Assembly (NCBI GenBank): GCA_043744215.1
Contig: JAYTVC010000051.1
Coordinates: 1 to 17,871 of the forward strand
Length of the DNA stretch: 17,871 bases
Direction of reading: 5' to 3'
DNA from: JBEEJL01 sp043744215
GTDB lineage: Bacteria > Pseudomonadota > Gammaproteobacteria > Burkholderiales > JBEEJL01
The notes below the pieces were generated by a model. That model worked only from the letters and a program-made list of their open reading frames with translations. It made no database searches and was not told the DNA's origin. Every line of letters begins with the position of its first letter. The first letter of the stretch is position 1. Made by a program: the position numbers and the translations under genes. Positions 1-6,002 of the stretch are shown here, piece after piece.

Positions 1-2279
1 GCGGCATTCATGACCTGGATTTTTTCGTAGTCGGGCGTAGAGCGCGCGGGTGCGAGGGTTGCCACACGCACAGCGGTTTGCGGCGCGCCGGGTTTATCGA
101 CCAGCACCAAACGTGCAGAAGTGGTGACGGGCGCAGAAATTTTACGTTCGGGAATCGGGCCGGATTTCCATGCGCCGAAGTATTTTTCGGCCAGGGTTTT
201 CACTTCATCGCCGCTGATGTTACCCGTTACCACCAGCGCGGCATTGTTGGGCACGAAGATTTTTTTCCATTGGGCCAGCAGGTCATCACGTGTCACTGCT
301 TTGACCGCGGCTTCGTCACCCAGATCCGATTGGCCGTAGGGATGTTTGTCGCCGAACAGGGCTGCCTGCAACACGCGGCCTGCCGTGGCATTGGCGTCAT
401 CGCGCATTTGCACCAACGCGGCCAGGCGGCTGGCCCGCTCGCGTTCAATTTCCTCTTTGGGGAAAGCGGGGCTCAGTGCGACATCGCTCATCAAATTGAG
501 CAGCGCAGGAAAATTTTTCTTCAGCGAGCTGCCCATCACGTTGGTTGAATCGGACCCGGCCCCCTCGCCCATCGACGCGCCCAGTTGCGCCACTTCGTCG
601 GCGATTTGCAATGCATTGCGAGTTTGCGTGCCTTCCGCCAGCACGCTCGCCATAAAGCTGGCAAGACCGGGACGATCGGGCGGATTCAAATCGCCGCCAT
701 TACGGATAACCAGATTGGCCGACACCAAAGGCAGGCCGCTGCGTTCGCTGTAAAGTACGGTGAGGCCATTGTCCAACTTGAAAGTCCTGGGTACAGGCAG
801 CGCAATTTTCGGATCCGGCCCCGGCCCCGGTTGTTGCGCGCGCCATGCTTCGTCGGCGTTAACTGACTCGGCACCGGCACCGGGTTTAACATCTCCCAAC
901 TTCGGCGTCGCTACTTCAGCAGCTAATTTTTGTTCGCCCGGCACACCCCACACTACTGCGCGTGCACTGGTTTTCAATTGCTGTTGAATATGTTTTTGCA
1001 CCGTGGAGGGCGTTACCGCGCGGTAGCGTCCTATGTCAGTGCTCAGGTAACCCGGGTCGCCGGCAAACTGATTATATGTATTCAGCCGGTTGGCGATGCC
1101 GCCGATGCCGCCCACTTTCTCCAGACCTTGTACGGTGCCTGTTTCAATCAGGTTACGTGCACGGTCAATTTCCTTTTGCTCCGGACCTTCATTGCGCAAG
1201 CGGGTCAATTCTTCATCGATGGCTTTTTCAATTTCCTCGGCCGTATGGCCGGGCCGCGCGGTAGCACTGATAGTGAATACCGAGCCCAACGTCAACGATT
1301 GTTGTGAGGCGCTGACGGTTTGCGCGATTTGTTTTTCGTACACCAGTTTTTTATACAGGCGGCTGGACTTTCCACCGCCAAGAATTTGCGCTGTGATATC
1401 AAGATCGGCGTCGCCATCTTTGAATATCGGTGAAGTGATCCAGGCCATGTTGACCTGAGGCAACTCGACGCGGTCGGTCACGACAACACGGCGTTCTTTA
1501 TCGACCGGCGGCGTAGTGACATTCAGTTTCGGCACATCGGCACCACGCTTGAGGCTGCCGAAAAATTTCTCCACCTGTTTTTTTGCATCGGTCGCTTTGA
1601 AATCGCCCACCAGTACCAAGCTCGCATTATTGGGCGAATAATATTGCTTGAAAAATTTCTTGACGTCATTGAGCTTGATCGACTGGATATCGCTATGGGA
1701 GCCGATCACGCTCGCATAATAAGGATGCGTTGACGGAAACAAAGTCTGGTAAATTTTTTCATCCACCACACCGTAGGGCCTGTTCTCCACACTTTGGCGG
1801 CGCTCATTGCGCACAACATCCTGCTGGTTAGAGAGCGCGATCTGATCGACTTCTTCCAGCAGATAACCCATGCGATCGGCGTGAATCCACAGCGCCAGAT
1901 CCAGTTGATTGGCAGGTACGGTATCGAAATAATTGGTGCGGTCGAAATCGGTGGTGCCGTTGGAATCGGTGGCGCCAGCGGCTTCCAATAATTTATCCGC
2001 TGCGCCGCGCGGCACATGTTTGCTGCCGGCAAACATCAGGTGCTCAAATAAATGCGCAAAGCCGGTTTGCCCTTGCGCTTCATGGGCCGGCCCGACGTGA
2101 TACCACATGTTCACCGCCACCACGGGCGTGCGATGATCTTCGACCAGAATGACGTCGAGGCCGTTGGGCAAAGTGTATTTTTCAAACGGAATGGTGGGCA
2201 CGTCGCTGGCGGCAATTTTTTGTGTAGGCGCCGTGCAGGCAGACAGAAAAATCATCAAAAACAGCAGAATTTTTTTCAT
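1..2279 (-). CDS. M16 family zinc metallopeptidase, lipoprotein (3' end outside window)
   Basis: Pitrilysin/insulinase-type protease with two M16 halves, probably anchored to a membrane facing the periplasm. About 759 residues are visible, and the C-terminal end lies beyond the window start. The N-terminus has a lipoprotein signal: a Lys-Lys start, a hydrophobic stretch, and the lipobox LSAC with Cys at about residue 15. The inverted zinc motif HLFEH is at residues 76-80, followed by NERRQSVEN (about 158-166), whose first Glu is the expected third zinc ligand; the first half should therefore be catalytic. The second half has M16 features such as a VDKPGAPQT stretch near the window edge but no HxxEH, as is usual for the regulatory half. 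The start is supported by GGAG five bases upstream of the ATG. It is the last visible gene of the leftward scpA run, 35 bp after the small Cys-rich gene. The family is clear; the substrate is unknown. Confidence 0.93.
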   Translation of the reverse strand, partial: MKKILLFLMIFLSACTAPTQKIAASDVPTIPFEKYTLPNGLDVILVEDHRTPVVAVNMWYHVGPAHEAQGQTGFAHLFEHLMFAGSKHVPRGAADKLLEAAGATDSNGTTDFDRTNYFDTVPANQLDLALWIHADRMGYLLEEVDQIALSNQQDVVRNERRQSVENRPYGVVDEKIYQTLFPSTHPYYASVIGSHSDIQSIKLNDVKKFFKQYYSPNNASLVLVGDFKATDAKKQVEKFFGSLKRGADVPKLNVTTPPVDKERRVVVTDRVELPQVNMAWITSPIFKDGDADLDITAQILGGGKSSRLYKKLVYEKQIAQTVSASQQSLTLGSVFTISATARPGHTAEEIEKAIDEELTRLRNEGPEQKEIDRARNLIETGTVQGLEKVGGIGGIANRLNTYNQFAGDPGYLSTDIGRYRAVTPSTVQKHIQQQLKTSARAVVWGVPGEQKLAAEVATPKLGDVKPGAGAESVNADEAWRAQQPGPGPDPKIALPVPRTFKLDNGLTVLYSERSGLPLVSANLVIRNGGDLNPPDRPGLASFMASVLAEGTQTRNALQIADEVAQLGASMGEGAGSDSTNVMGSSLKKNFPALLNLMSDVALSPAFPKEEIERERASRLAALVQMRDDANATAGRVLQAALFGDKHPYGQSDLGDEAAVKAVTRDDLLAQWKKIFVPNNAALVVTGNISGDEVKTLAEKYFGAWKSGPIPERKISAPVTTSARLVLVDKPGAPQTAVRVATLAPARSTPDYEKIQVMNA

Positions 2280-2314
2280 GGCTACTCCGGATTGTCTCGG
2301 TTGTTTTTGGGGAT

Positions 2315-2524
2315 TTATTTCGATAACGGCAGATTGGATTCGCTTTTATCTTGCGGGTTCCGTTCCACGCCATTCAATTTTTGCCACAGCGCCAGCGCGT
2401 TTTCATAATCCGCCAGTTCATTTTCATAAATCTCAAAAACGCAGGGGCAACAATCGCTCTGGCAGCAATCTTCGGGGGCCGGTTTTTGCGGCGGTTTGGG
2501 GGGCGCTGTGCGCGGCTTGTTCAT
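2315..2524 (-). CDS. Small Cys-rich 'oxidoreductase-like' domain protein
   Basis: Predicted 69-residue protein. A Pro/Lys-rich N-terminus leads into the Cys cluster CCQSDCCPC (Cys 20, 21, 25, 26, 28) followed by VFEIYENELADYENAL. This matches the short oxidoreductase-like domain found in small bacterial proteins and some mitochondrial proteins (Pfam Oxidored-like, from memory). The cysteines suggest metal binding or redox activity; no reaction is established. There is no signal peptide, so it is probably cytoplasmic. It sits between rluB and the M16 peptidase gene on the same strand and is likely cotranscribed. An alternative ATG at 2545 adds seven residues and overlaps the rluB stop as TAATG, which would couple its translation to rluB. 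Neither start has a good Shine-Dalgarno; I chose the shorter form because the Pro-rich segment then starts at the N-terminus. Confidence 0.8.
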   Translation of the reverse strand: MNKPRTAPPKPPQKPAPEDCCQSDCCPCVFEIYENELADYENALALWQKLNGVERNPQDKSESNLPLSK

Positions 2525-2544
2525 CGGGAGTATCCGCGCATGCA

Positions 2545-3858
2545 TTATTCACTGCGAGTGCGCCGTCTGCGCGTGCGATTTTCATCCGCGTCCGGTGCGT
2601 CGTCAGATTTGCCCCGCCCCCTTGGGGCAGGCCCCGTATTGGAACGCGGCGCGGCAACTGATTTTGCACGCGTTGCAGAAGTTGATTTTGTGCGCGGCGG
2701 TGCCGGCTCACGCAAGTCTTCCACATTGGCGCGGCCTGCGCCACGCTGGCGCGGACGTTTGGCGGGCGCGGCCACTGCTTCTTCGCCCATTTGTGACCGC
2801 TTGGCGGCCCAGTCGGTAATCATTTTAACTTGCGGCGCTTCCAGCTCCAGCCATTGTCCGCGCTTCAAGCGCGGCGGCATATTCACGATACCGAAGCGCA
2901 CGCGCATCAATCGGCTGACCATCACGCCAACCACCGCAAACATGCGGCGAACTTCGCGATTGCGGCCTTCTTTAATTACCACGTTATACCAATGGTTAGC
3001 CGCTTCACCGCCTTCATAACGGATGGAGTGAAATGACGCCATGCCGTCATCCAGCTCAATGCCGCCGGTCAACTGGTGCATTTGTTCTTCTTCCAATTCA
3101 CCCATGACACGCACGGCGTATTCACGCTCGACTTCAAAACGCGGATGCATCATCAGGTTCGCCAGCTCGCCACTGGTGGTAAAAATCAGCAGGCCGCTGG
3201 TGTTGAAATCGAGGCGGCCGATGGCGATCCAGCGCCCGCCCGCTGCGCGCGGCAGTTTTTCAAATACGGTAGCGCGGCCTTGCGGATCATCGCGGCTGAC
3301 GATTTCGCCTTCGGGTTTGTGATACAACAAAATACGCGGAACCGCCGCTTCTTCAAACGGCAATTTGATCGGCCGCTTGTCGAAACGCACGATGTCGCTC
3401 TCACTCACGCGGTCGCCAACCTGGGCCACTTCGTTATTGATGGTGAGGCGGCCCTGTGCGATGGCGTCTTCCATATCGCGACGGGAGCCGCGCCCAGCTT
3501 GGGCGAGGAGCTTATGCAATTTTTGCGTAGGTTCGGGCCCGCGTTTTTCTGCGGCACGCTCACGAATAAAGGCGCGGGCTTCGCGGCGCTCGGCCAGTTC
3601 CGATTTGCTGCGGCCGGGGTCGGATGAATGACGGACAGGTTCTGCCGGTTTGGGCACAAACTTTTTTCGTGCCGGTGCCGCTTCACCGGCCTCTTCGCCG
3701 TATGTAGTCTGGTTGCGCACGGTTTGGGTTTTAGGTGCTTTGTTTAGCGGCGCACGAAACGGTGTTTTTTTCGCGCGCTTCTTTTTTGCTACCGGTTTTT
3801 TTGCAGAAGGAGCTTTTGTCGGTGCGAATTTTGTGTGTTTACTGTTAGAGTCTGTCAT
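2545..3858 (-). CDS. rluB: 23S rRNA pseudouridine synthase RluB-type
   Basis: Pseudouridine synthase of the RsuA/RluB/RluE/RluF family, expected to isomerise a uridine in the peptidyl-transferase region of 23S rRNA (U2605 in E. coli). The 437-residue product has an S4 RNA-binding domain (about residues 112-157, KLHKLLAQAGRGSRRD). The catalytic domain carries the family motif GRLDFNTSGLL, with the catalytic Asp near residue 217. The roughly 110-residue Lys/Ala/Pro-rich N-terminal extension and the Arg-rich C-terminal tail (about 70 residues) are long compared with E. coli RluB; both are probably disordered RNA-contacting tails. The ATG lies 2 nt after the scpB stop, and no clear Shine-Dalgarno is visible, so translation may be coupled. 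A TTG at 3864 overlapping the scpB TGA is an alternative start. RluB rather than RluE/F is inferred from the scpAB-rluB gene order. Confidence 0.92.
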   Translation of the reverse strand: MTDSNSKHTKFAPTKAPSAKKPVAKKKRAKKTPFRAPLNKAPKTQTVRNQTTYGEEAGEAAPARKKFVPKPAEPVRHSSDPGRSKSELAERREARAFIRERAAEKRGPEPTQKLHKLLAQAGRGSRRDMEDAIAQGRLTINNEVAQVGDRVSESDIVRFDKRPIKLPFEEAAVPRILLYHKPEGEIVSRDDPQGRATVFEKLPRAAGGRWIAIGRLDFNTSGLLIFTTSGELANLMMHPRFEVEREYAVRVMGELEEEQMHQLTGGIELDDGMASFHSIRYEGGEAANHWYNVVIKEGRNREVRRMFAVVGVMVSRLMRVRFGIVNMPPRLKRGQWLELEAPQVKMITDWAAKRSQMGEEAVAAPAKRPRQRGAGRANVEDLREPAPPRTKSTSATRAKSVAAPRSNTGPAPRGRGKSDDAPDADENRTRRRRTRSE

Positions 3859-3860
3859 AT

Positions 3861-4655
3861 TCAATGCAAAATTTCGCCGGTATTGCTTTGAGGTGAATCA
3901 TCACCGGGTGTGTCTGAATCATGCTCGCCATCATGCAAATGTTCGCGGCTGATGCTTTCATCCGGCGCGCCATCGTCGGCCAGATGTTCTGTCGCCAGCT
4001 CTTGCTCGTCAATTTTGGGAACGGCAGCTTCGGTCTGCATTTGCGCTTCGTCGCGGCCCATATCAAGCGACATTTGCAATTGGTCCAGCGGCGGCAAATC
4101 TTCCAGCGATTGCAAATTCAAATCGTCGAGAAATTTTTTCGTCGTGGCAAAAATCGCTGGGCGGCCCGGCACTTCGCGGGTGCCGATCTGGTCGATCCAG
4201 CCCCGCGCTTCGAGCGTCTTGAGGATATGCGGCGATACTTGCACGCCGCGGATGTCTTCGATATCCGCCCGCGTGGCCGGTTGGCGGTAAGCGAGAATGG
4301 CCAGGGTTTCCATCACGGCGCGAGAGTAGCGCGGCGGTTTTTCAGCGCTCATGCGCACGAGGTATTGCTGATATTCCGGCTTGACGCGAAAGCGCCAGCC
4401 GCTGGCCACTTGCACCAGTTCGATGCTTTTTTCCGTCCATTCTTCGCGCAAGGTTTCAAGCATCGACTTCAGGCTGTCGTTGGAAATAGTTTCCTCAAAC
4501 ATTTTTTTCATATCCACCAGCGACAACGGATCTTGCGCTGCTAACAACGCGGCTTCAATGATGCGTTTGGCCAGGGCAGGATCATGAAAGCCGTCTGCTG
4601 GCGGACTTTCAACCACCACTTCTTCAGTTTGCAATTCTTCAGTTGGTGAGGACAT
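3861..4655 (-). CDS. scpB: Segregation and condensation protein B
   Basis: ScpB, the winged-helix kite subunit that dimerises and binds ScpA in the SMC-ScpAB condensin complex, compacting and segregating the chromosome. It is 264 residues. The conserved core includes IIEAALLAAQDPLSL (first winged helix) and the family stretches AVMETLAILAYRQPATRADI and VSPHILKTLEARGWI, followed by GRPAIFATT. The last roughly 60 residues are a poorly conserved acidic, Asp/Glu/His-rich tail. The start at 4655 is preceded by AAGAG six bases upstream and overlaps the end of scpA by 17 bp, which fits translational coupling. An upstream extension to 4739 is open but reads through scpA and lacks family similarity. 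Gene order scpA-scpB-rluB is widespread in Proteobacteria. Confidence 0.95.
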   Translation of the reverse strand: MSSPTEELQTEEVVVESPPADGFHDPALAKRIIEAALLAAQDPLSLVDMKKMFEETISNDSLKSMLETLREEWTEKSIELVQVASGWRFRVKPEYQQYLVRMSAEKPPRYSRAVMETLAILAYRQPATRADIEDIRGVQVSPHILKTLEARGWIDQIGTREVPGRPAIFATTKKFLDDLNLQSLEDLPPLDQLQMSLDMGRDEAQMQTEAAVPKIDEQELATEHLADDGAPDESISREHLHDGEHDSDTPGDDSPQSNTGEILH

Positions 4656-5466
4656 TTTTGCTCTTTGCGTAAATGGGTTCAAACGGCGCGGCCTGAGTGA
4701 GCTCGACGAGGCTTTCGCGCGCGAGTTCAAGCAACGCAAGAAAGGTGACGACTACGACAGGCGCGCCGCGTGCCGGATCAAACAATTGGGAAAACTCGAC
4801 AAAATTGCCGCCAACCAGCATGCGCAATACGCGGCTCATGTGCTCGCGCACAGACAATTCTTCGCGGGAAATTTTGTGATGCTTGTTCACGCGCGCACGA
4901 TTGAGAATCGCCATCCACGCGTTGCCAAGGTCATCGGCATTCACATTCGGCAAACGCTCTACGACGGTTTGCTCCAAAAGCACTTCCACCAGCGCGAAGT
5001 CGCGGCCTGCTTGCGGCATGCGATCCAGTTCGGCGGCGGCGGCTTTCATCTGTTCGTATTCGAGCAGGCGGCGCACCAGCTCGGCACGGGGATCCAGCGG
5101 CTCGGCTTCATCCTGCTTGGGCGGGCGCGGCAACAACATGCGCGATTTGATTTCGATCAGCAGTGCTGCCATCAACAAATATTCAGCCGCCAATTCAAAT
5201 TGATTGGCGCGCATGGAATTCACATAGTCCATGTACTGTTTGGTGAGGTCGGCCATCGGGATATCAAGAATATCGAGCGAATGCTTGCGGATAAGATAGA
5301 GCAGCAAATCCAGCGGGCCTTCGAAAGCGTCAAGAAACACCGACAGCGCTTCCGGCGGAATGAACAAGTCATTCGGCATATCGAGAAACGGCTCGCCATG
5401 CAGTTTGGCCATCAGCGGCGGGGTTTCAAAAAGCTCGGGGGAATGATCAAGAGAAGGAGAAGACAT
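4639..5466 (-). CDS. scpA: Segregation and condensation protein A
   Basis: ScpA kleisin subunit, which bridges the SMC heads and binds ScpB. It is 275 residues. The diagnostic N-terminal block FEGPLDLLLYLIRKHSLDI is followed by IPMADLTKQYMDYV and ELAAEYLLMAALLIEIKSRM, as in all ScpA proteins. The C-terminal winged-helix part (REELSVREHM onward) is present. First gene of the leftward run. The chosen ATG at 5466 has no Shine-Dalgarno. A TATAAT box lies just upstream, placed so that transcription would begin at or next to the ATG (see the promoter entry). A TTG-initiated extension to 5559 was rejected because its added residues do not look like ScpA and cross promoter-like sequence. A downstream Met (MAKLHGEP) is possible but also lacks a ribosome site. 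Confidence 0.95.
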   Translation of the reverse strand: MSSPSLDHSPELFETPPLMAKLHGEPFLDMPNDLFIPPEALSVFLDAFEGPLDLLLYLIRKHSLDILDIPMADLTKQYMDYVNSMRANQFELAAEYLLMAALLIEIKSRMLLPRPPKQDEAEPLDPRAELVRRLLEYEQMKAAAAELDRMPQAGRDFALVEVLLEQTVVERLPNVNADDLGNAWMAILNRARVNKHHKISREELSVREHMSRVLRMLVGGNFVEFSQLFDPARGAPVVVVTFLALLELARESLVELTQAAPFEPIYAKSKNVLTN

Positions 5467-5472
5467 GGGCGA

Positions 5473-5478
5473 ATTATA
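5473..5478 (-). promoter_or_regulatory. Putative scpA promoter -10 box (possible leaderless transcript)
   Basis: On the minus strand a perfect TATAAT lies at 5478-5473. Seven bases downstream is 5466, the A of the scpA ATG, so a start there would give a leaderless or nearly leaderless mRNA; this agrees with the missing Shine-Dalgarno. No convincing -35 box is visible at 16-18 bp (GGTTTG or similar), so the promoter call is moderate. Confidence 0.45.
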
Positions 5479-5538
5479 CCATCGCGGCCCGAGCCAAACC
5501 CCTGCATGGGAAACGGGATCAGCCGGGCAACGGGCGTA

Positions 5539-5559
5539 TTGACCTTGATATAGTGTCAA
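5539..5559. promoter_or_regulatory. Inverted repeat TTGAC-N11-GTCAA, possible operator
   Basis: The half-sites TTGAC (5539-5543) and GTCAA (5555-5559) are perfect inverted repeats with an 11-nt AT-rich centre, a size typical of dimeric helix-turn-helix operators. It lies between the two divergent promoters and could serve either. The regulator is unknown, and short repeats of this kind arise by chance. Confidence 0.25.
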
Positions 5560-5621
5560 TGCAGCCCATTTTTAAATTATTAAAAATTCAATAAAATCAA
5601 TGAGTTACTGAATTTCGCGAT

Positions 5622-5650
5622 TTGAAAAAAGTCTTTTAAATCAATACGAT
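5622..5650 (+). promoter_or_regulatory. Putative sigma70 promoter of the peptide cassette
   Basis: TTGAAA (5622-5627), a 17-bp spacer and TACGAT (5645-5650) form a good sigma70-type promoter (5 of 6 at -35, 4 of 6 at -10, optimal spacing). Transcription would start near 5657, leaving an untranslated leader of about 130 nt that contains the inverted repeat at 5687-5720. A second possible -10, TATACT at 5710-5715, lacks a good -35. Confidence 0.5.
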
Positions 5651-5686
5651 ACTTCGAACTCCTACGTTATATAGGGTTTATACCCC

Positions 5687-5720
5687 ATGCAAATGTAGAA
5701 ACCTGTGCCTATACTTGCAT
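5687..5720. promoter_or_regulatory. 12+12 bp imperfect inverted repeat upstream of the peptide gene
   Basis: ATGCAAATGTAG (5687-5698) and CTATACTTGCAT (5709-5720) pair at 9 of 12 positions around a 10-nt spacer, with half-site centres 22 bp apart (about two helical turns). The right arm contains a TATACT -10-like box. It could be an operator for a dimeric regulator or an RNA hairpin in the leader of the peptide mRNA. No regulator gene is next to it. Confidence 0.35.
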
Positions 5721-5773
5721 CACTGTCTGCTCTGGACGCAATTGGCTGGAAAGAGGGTCTTTATTCAACTTAT

Positions 5774-5787
5774 TGGAGGTGCTTATC
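5774..5787 (+). promoter_or_regulatory. Strong Shine-Dalgarno of the small peptide gene
   Basis: GGAGGT at 5775-5780 lies 7 nt upstream of the ATG at 5788. It is one of the best ribosome sites in the window, better than those of the larger genes downstream, and it is the main reason to accept the 43-codon ORF as a real and well-translated gene. Confidence 0.75.
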
Positions 5788-5919
5788 ATGACAATTTCCG
5801 GTTTTCCATCGCCATTCCAATTCAGCAGCAAAGAAAAACGGACTCGCCGTACTAAACAAAGAACGGTAAAGCGCACCGTTCGTACCCGTGCTTGCCCACC
5901 GCCTTTTGTCCCCGAGTAA
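5788..5919 (+). CDS. Small cationic Arg/Thr-repeat peptide with C-terminal Cys-Pro-rich tail (candidate precursor)
   Basis: I do not recognise this 43-residue product. It has three parts. The N-terminus is Phe/Pro/Ser-rich (MTISGFPSPFQFSS). The middle (residues 15-34, KEKRTRRTKQRTVKRTVRTR) contains 11 Arg/Lys and five Arg-Thr dipeptides, with Thr at 19, 22, 26, 30 and 33. The C-terminus is ACPPPFVPE, with the only Cys at 36. There is no signal peptide, membrane segment or double-Gly leader motif. Thr and Arg codons vary between repeats, so the pattern looks selected at protein level rather than a DNA slippage product. A strong Shine-Dalgarno, a promoter upstream, a hairpin just downstream and a following exporter, kinase and outer-membrane barrel suggest a secreted or modified peptide such as a bacteriocin or RiPP-like precursor. 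It could instead be a small nucleic-acid-binding protein unrelated to its neighbours. Confidence 0.65.
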   Translation: MTISGFPSPFQFSSKEKRTRRTKQRTVKRTVRTRACPPPFVPE

Positions 5920-5955
5920 TCGTTTTTTCCACATTAAGACATTAGTAGCACTGTC

Positions 5956-5989
5956 TGCGCCGGGTTAAAATCCGGCGCATGTCATTTTT
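5956..5989 (+). terminator. Terminator-like hairpin / attenuator between peptide and exporter genes
   Basis: TGCGCCGG (5956-5963) pairs perfectly with CCGGCGCA (5972-5979) around an 8-nt loop, and TTTTT follows at 5985-5989. The T run is five bases from the stem and short, so termination would be partial at best. Its position just after the peptide gene and before the exporter fits an attenuator that keeps peptide mRNA more abundant than the downstream genes. A possible early ATG for the exporter (5979) lies inside the stem. Confidence 0.5.
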
Positions 5990-6002
5990 GCGGCTGAGAA
6001 CC

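Larger units (their letters stand above)
5467..5787. other. Divergent intergenic region between scpA and the peptide cassette
   Basis: This 321-bp gap separates the leftward scpA run from the rightward peptide cassette. It becomes clearly AT-rich from about 5565 to 5700, unlike the genes on either side. It holds the scpA -10 box (5473-5478), an inverted repeat TTGAC-N11-GTCAA at 5539-5559, a sigma70-like promoter at 5622-5650, and a larger inverted repeat at 5687-5720. The strong ribosome site of the small peptide gene closes it. I see no RNA gene or further ORF in it. Confidence 0.6.

Noticed and set aside
78..2661. Several plus-strand ORFs opposite the M16 peptidase gene (for example 78-548, 346-753, 2149-2661)
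   Set aside because: They are antisense to a gene with an intact HxxEH motif, have no recognisable domains and lack consistent ribosome sites.
2351..3627. Plus-strand ORFs of 222 and 183 codons opposite rluB
   Set aside because: The rluB frame carries S4 and pseudouridine synthase motifs; the opposite frames are low-complexity shadows.
3921..5553. Plus-strand ORFs of 207 and 255 codons opposite scpB and scpA
   Set aside because: Both lie wholly over conserved ScpA/ScpB coding regions and show no protein family features.
5788..5919. Reading the small peptide as a class II bacteriocin with a double-Gly leader
   Set aside because: There is no Gly-Gly or Gly-Ala cleavage motif, and the exporter lacks a C39 peptidase domain.
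5979..6002. Earlier ATG for the ABC exporter at 5979
   Set aside because: It lies inside a perfect GC hairpin stem and has no Shine-Dalgarno; not fully excluded.
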